Positions 36,219 through 45,992 are shown, counted from the stretch's first letter. The stretch: 64,000 nucleotides of DNA from Frigoriglobus tundricola (GCF_013128195.2 NZ_CP053452.2:3658001-3722000); one strand, 5' to 3'. Notes: generated by a model from the sequence alone, not told the origin. Numbers and translations are program-made.

Positions 36219-37490
36219 TCAGAAGTGCCGCAGGGCCTCGATCGGGTCGAGGCGCGCCGCCCGGCGGGCCGGGTACACCCCGCTGGCCAGGCCGACCAGG
36301 ACCGACACCCCGAAGGCCACGAGCGGCGCCCACAGGCGGATGATCGTCGGCAACCCGATCAGCCCGGACAGGGCGTACGCCAGTCCGATGCCCAGCGCCG
36401 TCCCGACCAACCCGCCGCAACACGAGAGCAGCAGGCTCTCGATGAGAAACTGGGCCGCGATGTTCCGCTGCTTGGCCCCCAGCGCCCGGCGGATGCCGAT
36501 TTCCCGCGTCCGCTCCGTCACCGTGGCCAGCATGATGTTGGCGATCCCGATCCCGCCCACCACCAACGACACCCCCGCGATCGAGCCCAGAATGAGGGTG
36601 AACAGGCGCTGCGTCTCCTCGGCCTTCCGCAGCAGATCGAGCGGGACGGTGACGACCACGTCCTTCCGCGGGTGGAACTGGTCGAGCACCGACTGGACGG
36701 CCTTCGCCGTCCGCGCCACGTCCGCCGTCTGACCGACCGACACCGTGAGCTGACTGATTTCGAGCCGCTCGACCGAGAACGAACCGGCCTTCAGGGTCAT
36801 GATCTCCCGCCCGAGCCGGGCGCGGTCGGTGGCGAACGGGATGAACACCACCCGGTTGAAATCGACGTCCCCGGCGTCGGTGGCGGCCAGCGTCTTCGGG
36901 GCGACCAGCCCGACCACGGTGAACGACCGCATCCGGTCCGGGCTGTCCAGCGCGACCGACCGGCCGGTCGGGTCCGATGTCGGGAACAGGGCCTCGGCCA
37001 CCGCCGAGCCGAGCACGCAGACGTTCGCGCACTCCTGCTCGTCGCGCGCGTCGATCCCCCGCCCCGTGATCACCCGGATGTTGTGCTGGCGCAGGAAGTC
37101 CGGTGTCACCCCGACGACGCGGGCCTCCAACTTCTTGTCCAGATGGCGGACGGTCTTACGGTACTCCCGCATCGGGGTGACGGCGGTGACCGTCGGGAGC
37201 CCCCGGAGGCGCTCGACGTCGGTGTACGTCAGCCCGTAGGCCAGGAGATCGACGCCCTGTTGTTGACTCGGTTCGTCGGTCGGCTTGACGCTCCGGATCA
37301 GGATCGTGGTCGCCCCGAGGTCTTCGAGCTGTTTGAGGGCCTGGTACCGGGCCGCCTCGCCGACCGCCAGCATGACGATCACCGACGCGACCCCGAGGAC
37401 GATGCCGAGCATGGTCAGGCCGGACCGGAGCCGGTGGGCGGCCAGGCTCCGCAGACCCAGGCGGACGGTGTGGGGCAAGCGTGACGTCAT
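36219..37490 (-). CDS. ABC transporter permease, MacB/FtsX type
   Basis: 423 aa, ATG at 37490. Typical MacB-permease layout: one N-terminal membrane helix (GLTMLGIVLGVASVIVMLAVG, near 25-45), a periplasmic MacB_PCD domain of about 240 residues, then three C-terminal membrane helices carrying the FtsX domain (ILGSIAGVSLVVGGIGIANIM, TVTERTREIGIRRALGA, LLSCCGGLVGTALGIGLAYAL, VAFGVSVLVGLASGVYPARRA). It acts with a HlyD-type adaptor and a TolC-type outer-membrane protein, both encoded just upstream on the same strand. The ATP-binding subunit is missing from this operon and must come from elsewhere, if the system works. Confidence 0.92.
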   Translation of the reverse strand: MTSRLPHTVRLGLRSLAAHRLRSGLTMLGIVLGVASVIVMLAVGEAARYQALKQLEDLGATTILIRSVKPTDEPSQQQGVDLLAYGLTYTDVERLRGLPTVTAVTPMREYRKTVRHLDKKLEARVVGVTPDFLRQHNIRVITGRGIDARDEQECANVCVLGSAVAEALFPTSDPTGRSVALDSPDRMRSFTVVGLVAPKTLAATDAGDVDFNRVVFIPFATDRARLGREIMTLKAGSFSVERLEISQLTVSVGQTADVARTAKAVQSVLDQFHPRKDVVVTVPLDLLRKAEETQRLFTLILGSIAGVSLVVGGIGIANIMLATVTERTREIGIRRALGAKQRNIAAQFLIESLLLSCCGGLVGTALGIGLAYALSGLIGLPTIIRLWAPLVAFGVSVLVGLASGVYPARRAARLDPIEALRHF

Positions 37491-37657
37491 GGGCTCGGCG
37501 CTGGGATGCGGGGCGGCGCTGCGGAGAGGAACCCGTCGGGCGTTTCAGAACCGCCCGTTGTGGTGACGCGGCGGGGGCCGTCCGCGGGCACGCGCGAAAC
37601 CCGGCGGCCCGATTGCTCCGCCGGTTCGTCTCCGGTCTCGGGGTCCCGGGTTGCCCG

Positions 37658-39316
37658 TTACGGACCGCCCGGCGCCGGGGCCGGTGGCACCCGCTCCTTC
37701 TCGTCCGGTTTCGTTCCCGGGTTCGCGGTGCCGAGTTCGGCGGCCGCGCGCGTCCGGGCGTCCAGGGCGACCTGTTCCCCCTCCGACAGGCCCGTAACGA
37801 TTTGAACGAGTTGATCGTTCCCGTCCCCGATCGTCACCGGCCGCCGCTCCACCGCGCCCCCGGTCACCACGTAGCACACGTGCTCGCCGCCGATCTCGGT
37901 GACGCCCTGGATCGGGACGGTCAGCGCCCCGGGGATCACCTTGATCAGGATCTTCACATCGGCGGACATGCCCGGCCGCAGCCCGCCGTCCGCGGGCAGG
38001 TCGTCGACCGACACGTAGGTCTCGTACTCCTTCACCCCGCCGCCCCGCCAGTCGTCGCCCTGGGCCAGCGCCGCGACGGAGAGCACCTTCCCGTGCAGCA
38101 CGCGGCCCGGCAGCGCGTCCACTTTCATCGTCGTCGCCAGCCCGACCTTCACCTTCTTGACCACCGACTCGTGGACCTTCATCTTCATCTTCATCTTGTT
38201 CAGGTCGGGCAGGCTGAAGATCGGCTGCTGGAAGAACACCTGGGCACCGGGCTTGATCCGGGACGACTCGTCCCACTGCCGTTTGAAGTAGATGACGATC
38301 CCGTCCCCGGGCGCCTTCAGCTCGCACTTGTCGAGCTGGGCCTTCAGCCGCTCCAACTGCTTCTTCTCGATGTCGGCCGTCTTTTCGGAGGCCGACACAT
38401 CGGTCCGGGCCTTATCGGTCGCCGCCTCCTGGCTCTTCTTGGTCCGCTCCAGGTCCCGCTCGGCGTCCTTGGCCTTCGCCTCCAGCTCGGTCTGCTTCCG
38501 CCGGCGGGTGAACTTTTCGAGGACCATCAGGTCGTCCTCGGCCTGCTTGACGGCCGAGCGCTTGCCGTCGACGAACAGCTCCTTGCTCCGCAGTTGCTCC
38601 TGCTGGGCGAACCCCTTCTTGACCATCCCGCGGCTGAACTCCAGGCCGTCCTCGGCCTCCTTCAGCTCTTTGCGGCCGAGCTCCAGGGCGCTCTTCTGCT
38701 TGTTCCAGGCCGCCTGGTACTCGCCGTTCGCGTAGGCCTCCTGGTCGAGCCGCGCCAGGGTCAGCGCCAGTTCGGCCTTGGCGATCTCGCTCTCGGCCTT
38801 GTTCTTCTGGACCTCCAGCTCGCTCCGGGCCGCCTTCAACTTGCCGACGGCCGTCTCCCACTTGACCTCCTGCTCGTTGATCCCTTTTTGGAGCACGTCG
38901 GTGTCGAACCGGGCCACCACGGTCCCCTTGGTGACCTGGGTGCCCTCGGGGAGGATCGTCACCAGTTTCCCGCCGCCCTCGATTTCGCACGCCACCTGGA
39001 CCGACTCGGCGCTCTCGAGTTCGGCCTTGTCCGAGACCAGGATGTGGAGGTCGCCCACGGTCGCCGGGGCGGTCAGCACGTCGTCCCCACCGCGCCGGGC
39101 GGTGCCCCGGCTGACGACCACGTACCCCAGCGCCGCGACGAGCGCGAGGGCGCCGGCCGCACGCGCGATGCGGGCCACGCGGTTACGGGCCGGGTTCGAC
39201 CGGCCGGGGCGGGCCGAGGGGACGGCCTTCGTGACCAGCGCCGGGATCTCCAGGACCGTTTCGGCCGCCGGGACCTCCGGCGGGGTCTGCGGGGGCGCGG
39301 GGTCGGGGGTCTGCAT
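37658..39316 (-). CDS. HlyD/MacA-type periplasmic adaptor subunit
   Basis: 552 aa, ATG at 39316. A cytoplasmic N-terminus of about 45 residues is followed by a membrane anchor (IARAAGALALVAALGYVVVS), a lipoyl-like half (LVSDKAELESAESVQVACEI, GTQVTKGTVVARFDTDVL) and a very long alpha-helical coiled coil of about 210 residues rich in K/E/A/Q. The second lipoyl half and beta-barrel come next (LKAPGDGIVIYF, VGLATTMKVDALPGRVLHGKV, GLRPGMSADVKILI), then the membrane-proximal domain (GEHVCYVVTGGAVERRPVTIG). It would link the inner-membrane permease with the TolC homologue. Its start lies inside the TolC gene (134-nt overlap). Confidence 0.92.
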   Translation of the reverse strand: MQTPDPAPPQTPPEVPAAETVLEIPALVTKAVPSARPGRSNPARNRVARIARAAGALALVAALGYVVVSRGTARRGGDDVLTAPATVGDLHILVSDKAELESAESVQVACEIEGGGKLVTILPEGTQVTKGTVVARFDTDVLQKGINEQEVKWETAVGKLKAARSELEVQKNKAESEIAKAELALTLARLDQEAYANGEYQAAWNKQKSALELGRKELKEAEDGLEFSRGMVKKGFAQQEQLRSKELFVDGKRSAVKQAEDDLMVLEKFTRRRKQTELEAKAKDAERDLERTKKSQEAATDKARTDVSASEKTADIEKKQLERLKAQLDKCELKAPGDGIVIYFKRQWDESSRIKPGAQVFFQQPIFSLPDLNKMKMKMKVHESVVKKVKVGLATTMKVDALPGRVLHGKVLSVAALAQGDDWRGGGVKEYETYVSVDDLPADGGLRPGMSADVKILIKVIPGALTVPIQGVTEIGGEHVCYVVTGGAVERRPVTIGDGNDQLVQIVTGLSEGEQVALDARTRAAAELGTANPGTKPDEKERVPPAPAPGGP

Positions 39317-41540
39317 TGATCGGGAACCCTCGGGGGTCGAGTTGGAGCGCCTCCAAGTCTAACAAAAGTTGCAGCCGCTGCTGCTCGAAATTGATGTACG
39401 CGGCGGCGAGCGCGTTGCGGGCGCTGAGCAGGTTGTTCAGGGCGGTCTGGAGCTGCAACGTGGCGGTGTCCGTTCCCCCGCCCCGCTGCGCGTCCTGCGG
39501 CCCGACCAGGGACAGCCGCGTGTTCTCGTACTGCCGGGCCGCGGACAGGAGCTGCTGGCGGGCGATCCCGAACGACGCCCGGAGCTGCCGCAACTGGCGC
39601 AGGTCGCGGCGGACCTCCTGCTCGATCTGGTCGGACAGGGCGACGACCGAGCGCTTGGCCTGCTGGTAGGTGATCAGGCTCAGCCGGTAGGCGTTGCGCT
39701 CGGCCTGTCGGTTGAGCGGGGTGTCGAGCTGGAGCCCGGCCGTGTACGTGTTGCCGTGGGCGTCGAACTTGAGCGGGTTCTGGTGGTTCGGGTCGGTCCC
39801 CAGGTTGACCGAGCCGTTGAAGGTCAGGCCCGCCTGGAGGGCGTTGGCGGCGACCGTCACCTTGCGCCAGGCGTCGGTCGCCTGCGCGAGCTGGTTCTGG
39901 AGGTCGAGCCGGTTGGTCTTGGCGAAGTCCAGGAGCGGGGCCTCCTCGCCGCCGGCCTCGGGCAGCTCGATCGTGTAGATCCGCGCCTGGATCTGGGCGG
40001 CAATGACGGTGTCGAGAACGGCCAGGAGCCGCTTGGCCGCCTGGGTCGCGGCCACCCAGTTCTCCTTCCGCTTCCCCTCGTCCACGGCCGCGGCGTCGGC
40101 GTCGATCCGGGCCACCAGCCGTTTCAGTTCTTCCGCCGCGTCGCCCATTGCGGCGACCAGGGACCGGTACGTTGCGGCGTCGCGGTCCCGTTGCTCGGGG
40201 TCGTCGTCCGGGCCGGGTGGGCGGGCGAGGAGCGCGCGGAAGGCGGTGAGGTCCGCGGCGGCCGAGTCCCCGACCGCCGGAACGCGGGCGGCCATGTCCC
40301 GAAGGGCGGCGAACGCCCGGCGGAGGACGACCGCCGGCGGCGGCGCGTCCAGCTCGCTCAGCCGCGCCCGCTGGAACGCCTCGACCTCGTCCCGCAGCTT
40401 GTCCGCCGCCGGGGCCGTCAGGACGAACCGGCCGAGCGGGCCGTCGTCCAGTTCGACCGGCAGCCGGGGCGGCATCCCGAGCTGGAGCTTGTAGGCGTCC
40501 AGGCCGTTTTCGAGGGAGAGCTTGGCGTTCAGGACCGCCAACCGGCTCCCCTGGAGCCCCTGGTAGATCACGTCCACGTCGACCACCGACGCGCGGCCGC
40601 CGCGGAACAGCTCGCTGTACAACCGGTACGTCTCCTCCTGCTGCTTCAGGATCGACTCGGCGTTCCGGAGCTGTTGGAGCTGGAGCAGCAGCCCGAGGTA
40701 CCCGCCGGTGCCGGCCGTCACCCCGACGTAGAAGCTCTTGCGGAACCGGGCGTAGGTCCGGACCGCGTACAGGACGTTCCGCTCGGCCTGGGTGAGTTCC
40801 TCGAGCCGCACCTGGCGCCCGAACCCCCGGATGAGCGGCTGGGTCAGGCCGACCAGGATGCTCGACCCGAACTGGCCGGTGCCGCCGGTGTACTGGTAGG
40901 TGAGGTTGTTGATGAACTCGGCCGTGAGCTGGCCGCCGGCGGCCAGGTTGCGGGTGAACCCGGCGGTGGTGGTGGACGTGAGGGTGTTCGTCTCGGTCGG
41001 GACGCCGCCGGTCCCAAAGTGGGTGTAAGTGGTCGCGTTCTGGCCGAGCCAGTGGAGGTCGAACTCGAACCGGTTGAGGGTGAGCGCGAGGGCCGCCTCG
41101 TAGACCGTTTCCAGGTTCGTCTGGTACTCCCGGCTGTTGACCAGGGCGATTTCGGCGGCCGAGCGGGTGTCGAGCTTGAGCACGCCGTCCGGACCGAGCG
41201 GCAGCGCCCGTTCCCAGTCCGGGGCCTCGATCGCGTTCGTGTACCCGTCCCTGCCCCAGTGGCTGTAGCCGCGGAACTTGTACGGGTGGTTCATCAGAAC
41301 GGCGGCGGCCGGGTCGTCCGGCGGCTTCGGCGGGCGGTCGGGGTTGAACGGGTCGGCCAGTCGGGAGACGGGGGCGGGCTCGAGGCGGAGCCGCCCGATG
41401 TCGTACCCCGGGGCGAGCGATTCGTTCGCGGCCAGGATCGGGTACGTCTCACGGTCGGCCGATTTGCGATAGTGCGCGCGGGAGCATCCGGCTACGGCCA
41501 GTGCGGCGGCGAAAAGGAACTTCGGCGCGCGCATGGGCAC
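39183..41540 (-). CDS. TolC-family outer membrane efflux lipoprotein
   Basis: 785 aa from ATG 41540; a second ATG at 41534 (MRAPKFLF) is equally plausible. A lipobox AVAGC near residue 18 predicts lipid anchoring, as in OprM-type proteins. TolC-like repeats are seen at about 125-360 (LDTRSAAEIALVNSREYQTN, YQGLQGSRLAVLNAKLSLEN) and 540-740 (LLDFAKTNRLDLQNQLAQAT, LTFNGSVNLGTDPNH, LLSARNALAAAYINFEQQRL). Large alanine-rich inserts in the middle make it longer than Gram-negative TolC (about 470 aa). Its C-terminal 44 codons overlap the adaptor gene in another frame. The tail (RPRAPADPAGGPGGRNG) may be non-functional extension. Confidence 0.88.
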   Translation of the reverse strand: MPMRAPKFLFAAALAVAGCSRAHYRKSADRETYPILAANESLAPGYDIGRLRLEPAPVSRLADPFNPDRPPKPPDDPAAAVLMNHPYKFRGYSHWGRDGYTNAIEAPDWERALPLGPDGVLKLDTRSAAEIALVNSREYQTNLETVYEAALALTLNRFEFDLHWLGQNATTYTHFGTGGVPTETNTLTSTTTAGFTRNLAAGGQLTAEFINNLTYQYTGGTGQFGSSILVGLTQPLIRGFGRQVRLEELTQAERNVLYAVRTYARFRKSFYVGVTAGTGGYLGLLLQLQQLRNAESILKQQEETYRLYSELFRGGRASVVDVDVIYQGLQGSRLAVLNAKLSLENGLDAYKLQLGMPPRLPVELDDGPLGRFVLTAPAADKLRDEVEAFQRARLSELDAPPPAVVLRRAFAALRDMAARVPAVGDSAAADLTAFRALLARPPGPDDDPEQRDRDAATYRSLVAAMGDAAEELKRLVARIDADAAAVDEGKRKENWVAATQAAKRLLAVLDTVIAAQIQARIYTIELPEAGGEEAPLLDFAKTNRLDLQNQLAQATDAWRKVTVAANALQAGLTFNGSVNLGTDPNHQNPLKFDAHGNTYTAGLQLDTPLNRQAERNAYRLSLITYQQAKRSVVALSDQIEQEVRRDLRQLRQLRASFGIARQQLLSAARQYENTRLSLVGPQDAQRGGGTDTATLQLQTALNNLLSARNALAAAYINFEQQRLQLLLDLEALQLDPRGFPINADPRPRAPADPAGGPGGRNGPGDPGAGHEGRPLGPPRPVEPGP

Positions 41541-41660
41541 CCGCGTCGGGGGAAGTTCGTGGCGTGTCGCGATGGAGGGCGGCGTTTACCGTTCTTCCCG
41601 ACAGAACGCAATGGGATTTTGGGCTCAAATACAGAACCGTGATAGTATGCGCAGGAGGAT

Positions 41661-41950
41661 TCAGATGCGTTGGAGCGTGCCCCGCGTCACACCAAGCTGA
41701 TTCAGCGCCCGCAGTTGCCGCCACGCTTCGCGGCCGCCGTCGCGCCCGGCGGTGATGCGGGCGTAGCGGTCCAAGAGCGGCCCGACCTGTGCCGGCGTTT
41801 CGCGGAGCAGATCGACGCGGAACGCGCGCAGCCCGAGTTCGGACATCCGGCCGACGTACTCGGCGCCGCTCTGAGGTACGCTGTTGAACACCGTGTTCCG
41901 GCACCCGGTATCCGGAAGGACCGGGAAGTTGGCCCCCACGCGGTCCCGCC
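41661..41950 (-). pseudogene. U32 peptidase C-terminal fragment (b)
   Basis: About 96 codons ending in a stop at 41661: RDRVGANFPVLPDTGCRNTV, FNSVPQSGAEYVGRMSELG, FRVDLLRETPAQVGPLLDRY, WRQLRALNQLGVTRGTL. This is the C-terminal part of the U32 collagenase-like peptidase family. Homology starts abruptly at 41950, two bases after the DUF1501 stop at 41953-41955. There is no start region, so it is a fragment. The reading frame is intact. Confidence 0.8.
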
Positions 41951-41952
41951 TG

Positions 41953-43401
41953 TCAGGCCAGGATCTCCTTCACGACGCGGGCCGGGCGGCCGTCGGTCAG
42001 GCGCTGGGCGCGCCCGCTGTGGTGGTACACGAGCTTGTTGTGGTCCAACCCGAGCAGGTGCAACACCGTGGCCTGGAAGTCGTTGGGCGTGACCACGTTC
42101 ACCGCGGCCTTGTGCCCGACCTCGTCCGTTTCGCCGTAGGTGATTCCCGGCCGGATCCCGCCGCCCGCGAGCCAGTTCGTGAAGCCCTGGCCGTTGTGGT
42201 CGCGGCCCGCCTTCGCGTCCAGCTCCCCCTCGCACGTGGGCAGCCGGCCGATCTCCCCGCCCCAGTGGACCAGCGTCGAATCGAGTAGCCCGCGCTGCTT
42301 CAGGTCCTTCACGAGCGCCGCGGCGGGCCGGTCGGTGCGCTTGCAGATAGCGGGCAGTCCGTCCCTGATGGTGTTGTGGTTGTCCCACGGCTGGCCGCCG
42401 AGGAAGATTTGCACGAAGCGCACGCCCCGCTCGACCAGCCGGCGGGCGATCAGGCACCGGGTGCCGTACTCGCGCGTTTCGGGACGATCGAGACCGTACA
42501 TGGCCCGGACGCGCTCCGGCTCGCGGGACACGTCGAGCGCCTCCTTCGCGGCGGTCTGCATCGCGGCGGCGAGTTCGTAGCTGGCGATGCGGGCCTCCAG
42601 GTCCCCCTCGCCGGGCCGCGCCGCGAGGTGCCGCCGGTTCAGTTCGGCGAGCAGGTCGAGGTTCTGGCGCTGCACCCCGCCCGCGGCGTCCGGCGGCGGG
42701 TCGAGGTTGAGGATCCGGGGCTCCTGGGGGCGCAGCACCGTGCCCTGGTAGAGCGGCGGCAGGAACCCGCAGTTCCAGTTGTGCGCCGCGTCCACCGGCG
42801 GCCCGCCCGGATCGGAGAGGACCATGTACGCGGGGAGGTTCTGCGCCTCGGTACCGAGCCCGTAGACGATCCAGCTCCCCATTGTGGGTCGGCCCGTCAC
42901 GCCCGCGATGCCGCCGTGGAAGTAGCGGATCGACACCTCGTGGCCGTTGAAGCCGGTGTGCATCGACCGGAGCACCGCGATGTCGTCCACGATGCCCGCC
43001 GTGTGCGGCAGCAGCTCGCTCACTTCGGTCCCGCACGTCCCGTGCTTGGCGAACGTCCACGGGCTGCCGAACAGCTTCTTGCTCGCGCGGTTCACGAAGC
43101 TGTACTGCACGTCGCCCGTGTAGTCCTTGCCGCTGTTTCTCGTCAGCTCCGGCTTCGGGTCGAACAAATCGACGTGGCTCGGCCCGCCGTGCATGAACAG
43201 CGAGATCATTGCCTTCGCTTTCGGCGCGAAGTGCGGCTTGCGCGGGTCGAGGCTCGACGGCAGGTTCTCGCCGGGCTTGGCCGGGCCGTCGGCCGCGAGA
43301 AGGCCGTCGCGGTGGAGCAGGTGCGCGAGCGCGTAGAACCCCACGCCCGCGCCGGTGTGCGCCAGGAACGAGCGGCGCGTGGCGGGGAACTCAATCGACA
43401 T
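41953..43401 (-). CDS. DUF1501 family protein (Tat-exported)
   Basis: 482 aa, ATG at 43401. Tat signal near the start (PATRRSFLAHTGAGVGFYAL). DUF1501 core: MISLFMHGGPSHVDLFDPKP, VLRSMHTGFNGHEVSIRYFH, VTGRPTMGSWIVYGLGTEAQ, VRFVQIFLGGQPWDNHN, LVHWGGEIGRLPTCEG, GRDHNGQGFTNWLAGGGIRP. It overlaps the upstream DUF1549/DUF1553 gene by 11 bp, and the two are certainly cotranscribed. The pair (cytochrome-type DUF1549 protein plus exported DUF1501) is a hallmark planctomycete gene couple believed to act on external polymers. Function not proven. Confidence 0.93.
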   Translation of the reverse strand: MSIEFPATRRSFLAHTGAGVGFYALAHLLHRDGLLAADGPAKPGENLPSSLDPRKPHFAPKAKAMISLFMHGGPSHVDLFDPKPELTRNSGKDYTGDVQYSFVNRASKKLFGSPWTFAKHGTCGTEVSELLPHTAGIVDDIAVLRSMHTGFNGHEVSIRYFHGGIAGVTGRPTMGSWIVYGLGTEAQNLPAYMVLSDPGGPPVDAAHNWNCGFLPPLYQGTVLRPQEPRILNLDPPPDAAGGVQRQNLDLLAELNRRHLAARPGEGDLEARIASYELAAAMQTAAKEALDVSREPERVRAMYGLDRPETREYGTRCLIARRLVERGVRFVQIFLGGQPWDNHNTIRDGLPAICKRTDRPAAALVKDLKQRGLLDSTLVHWGGEIGRLPTCEGELDAKAGRDHNGQGFTNWLAGGGIRPGITYGETDEVGHKAAVNVVTPNDFQATVLHLLGLDHNKLVYHHSGRAQRLTDGRPARVVKEILA

Positions 43402-45919
43402 AGAGGAACTCGTTGGAGGCGAGCAGTTGTTGGCAGAGGTTGGTGAGCGCGGCCCGTTCCGCGTCCTTTGCCCGGCCCTTGAGCGCGGTTGGGGTCGTGA
43501 GGAAGGCCGCCGCGAGCGCGCGTTCGTCGCCCGTGGGCGGGCGGAGGTACGCGAGCTGCCACGCGACTTCGGCGAGTCGCTCGGCGCTCGCGCCGGGCTT
43601 CGCCTCGGCCCCCACGCGGTCCGCGAGGTGGGCGGCTTGGGTGCGAACGAAGGCGCTGTTCAGCAGCATGAGCGCTTGTGGCGCGGTTGTGGTTACGTTG
43701 CGGCGGTCGCAGTTGGGTTCCAGCGCGGGCGCGTCGAACGCGGACAGGAACGCGACCGGCTTGCTGCGCCGCACCTGGAGGTAGACGCTGCGGCGCGGCT
43801 TGTCGTCCGGCGTCCCGATCTGTCCGGTCGCGTCCTCGACCACCGGGACCGACGGGCCGAACGGCGTGAGGTCGAGCCGCCCGGCGGCGGCGAGCATCCG
43901 GTCGCGCACGGCTTCGGCCTCGAGCCGCCGCACCGGGAAGCGCCCGTAGAGCGTGTTCGCGCGGTCGACCGCGTCCTTCGCCGGGTCGCGCTTCGACGAC
44001 TGGCGGTAGGTCGTCGAGGTCATGATGAGCTTGTGGAATTTCTTCAGGCTCCAGCCCTGTTTTGGAAGCTCCGCGGCGAGCCAGTCGAGCAGTTCCGGGT
44101 GCGTGGGGAGCTGCCCGAGCTTGCCGAACTCGCCCGGCGTGTCCACGATCCCGCGGCCGAAGTGGTTCAGCCAGATGCGGTTCACTGTCACGCGCCCGAA
44201 CAGCGGGTGGGTGCCATCGGTCAGGTGGGTGGCCCACGCGAGCCGGCGCCCCGTGGTGGGCGCGGCCGCGGCCGTCGCTGCGATATCGAACCGTTTGCCG
44301 TCGGGCGCGGTGACGGTCAGGTCGGCGGCCGTCAAATCGGCCCCTTTGGGCTGCCGCGCGTCGCCGCGGTGGTACAGCCGCGTGGCCGGCACGCGGCCCG
44401 GCACTTCGGTGGTCACCGCCACGAACCCCTCGGCGGGGCGTTCGGCCCGCTTCAACGTGATCTTCAGTTGCATCGCCTTCAGATCGTCCGCGGCCTTCGG
44501 GTTGTACTGATAGAGCACCCCGGGCGTGATGTTCAGCTTCGGGTTCGTTGCGACCAATTTCTTTTGCTCGGCGGTTCGTTTGGCGTCCGGGGTGTCGAAC
44601 GCCGCCTTGAGGGTGTCGCGTTGGCCCGCGGGGAACTTCTCGAGTTCCTTCTCGAACGCCTCCCGGACCGCGGCGGTTTGCTTCGGATTGAACTCCGCCT
44701 GCATCTTGCCGACCTCGGCCTCCACTGCGGCGGCCCTCGCGCGGTCGGCATCGGTGTACAGCGAAACGAGCCGCTCGGCGGGCTTGCGCCACTTGCCCGG
44801 GTCGAGGGCCGGCTCGAACACGGCGCGGAGCTGGTAATAGTCGCGCTGCGGGATCGGGTCGTAGCGGTGGTCGTGGCACTGCGCGCACCCGACCGACGAC
44901 CCGAGCAGGCTGGACGCGACCACCTTGATGGTGTCGGTCATCACCTGTTCGGCGTCCGTCGCACCGCTCGGGGTGCCGTCGGGCGCGGTGCGGAGGAACC
45001 CGGTCGCGGCGAGTAACTCCACCTGCTCCGTGTTCAAGTTCGCCCACGGGCGCGGCACGAGTTCGTCGCCGGCGAGCTGTTCGATCACGAACCGGTCCAG
45101 CGGCTTGTCGGCGTTGAGCGCGCGGATGACGTAGTCGCGGTAGCGCCACGCGAACGGGCGCACGGTGTCGGTGCTGCCGTCGCCGTCGCTGTCGGCGTAG
45201 CCCGCCGCGTCGAGCCAGTGGCGGCCCCACCGTTCGCCGTACCGGGGGCTCGCCAGCAACCGGTCGAGCACCTTTTCGTACGCGTCCGGTGACTCGTCTT
45301 TCAGGAAGGCGTCGATGTCCGGTTGCGACGGCGGGAGCCCGGTCAGATCGAACGTCGCGCGCCGGACGAGCGTTGCGCGGTCGGCCTCCGGGTTGAAGTC
45401 GAGGCCCTTTTCACGAAGTCTCGCGAGAACGAACGCGTCGATCGGGTTGCGGACGGGGTCCTTCGCGTTCGCGACGACGGGGACCGCGGGGCGCTTCAGC
45501 GGCTGGTAGAACCAGTAGGCGCGTTCCTCCGCGGTGATGCCGAGGCCGGGGGGCAGCGTGGCGGGTTCGTCGCGGAGCGTGAGCGCCCCGCCCTCGATCC
45601 ACCGCTCGATGATCGCGATCTGGTCCGCCGGCACCTTCTTCTCGCCCGGGGGCATCTCGCCGGCCTTCATGCGCTCGACGAGCGGGCTCCTGCCGGGCTG
45701 CTTCGCCACGAGCGCCGGTCCGCTCTTGCCGCCCGCGAGGGCGAACCGCTTCAGGCGCAGGTCCAGCCCGCCCGGCATCTTCTCGCCGGCCCCGTGGCAG
45801 TCGAGGCAGTAGGCCTTTAAGATCGGCCGAACGTGCTGTTCGAAGGTGACCGGTTCCGCGGCGGGCGCGCGCCCCGTGACGAGGAAAAGGCCGACCGCGA
45901 TGAGGGAACCGCAGCGCAT
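43391..45919 (-). CDS. DUF1549/DUF1553 protein with planctomycete cytochrome C domain
   Basis: 842 aa. The start ATG at 45919 (MRCGSLIAVGLFLVTGRAPA) gives a signal peptide; the longer open frame upstream reads through a U32 fragment and is not natural. The haem-binding motif CLDCH is at residues 38-42 (PSCyt1), followed by KAGEMPPGEK with a likely axial Met. DUF1549 is at about 170-375 (RRATFDLTGLPPSQPDIDAF, LASPRYGERWGRHWLDAAGY, GCAQCHDHRYDPIPQRDYYQ). DUF1553 fills the C-terminal part (FGRVTVNRIWLNHFGRGIVD, TPGEFGKLGQLPTHPELLDW, AFLSAFDAPALEPNCDRRN, LMLLNSAFV). It is exported and probably electron-transfer linked. Confidence 0.93.
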   Translation of the reverse strand: MRCGSLIAVGLFLVTGRAPAAEPVTFEQHVRPILKAYCLDCHGAGEKMPGGLDLRLKRFALAGGKSGPALVAKQPGRSPLVERMKAGEMPPGEKKVPADQIAIIERWIEGGALTLRDEPATLPPGLGITAEERAYWFYQPLKRPAVPVVANAKDPVRNPIDAFVLARLREKGLDFNPEADRATLVRRATFDLTGLPPSQPDIDAFLKDESPDAYEKVLDRLLASPRYGERWGRHWLDAAGYADSDGDGSTDTVRPFAWRYRDYVIRALNADKPLDRFVIEQLAGDELVPRPWANLNTEQVELLAATGFLRTAPDGTPSGATDAEQVMTDTIKVVASSLLGSSVGCAQCHDHRYDPIPQRDYYQLRAVFEPALDPGKWRKPAERLVSLYTDADRARAAAVEAEVGKMQAEFNPKQTAAVREAFEKELEKFPAGQRDTLKAAFDTPDAKRTAEQKKLVATNPKLNITPGVLYQYNPKAADDLKAMQLKITLKRAERPAEGFVAVTTEVPGRVPATRLYHRGDARQPKGADLTAADLTVTAPDGKRFDIAATAAAAPTTGRRLAWATHLTDGTHPLFGRVTVNRIWLNHFGRGIVDTPGEFGKLGQLPTHPELLDWLAAELPKQGWSLKKFHKLIMTSTTYRQSSKRDPAKDAVDRANTLYGRFPVRRLEAEAVRDRMLAAAGRLDLTPFGPSVPVVEDATGQIGTPDDKPRRSVYLQVRRSKPVAFLSAFDAPALEPNCDRRNVTTTAPQALMLLNSAFVRTQAAHLADRVGAEAKPGASAERLAEVAWQLAYLRPPTGDERALAAAFLTTPTALKGRAKDAERAALTNLCQQLLASNEFLYVD

Positions 45920-45992
45920 GGGATGGGTCGTGAGGCGGGGAGGGCGAGTCCGGCAGATAAGCAAGAGTACCACCCGCGGCGCGGCCCGTCCA

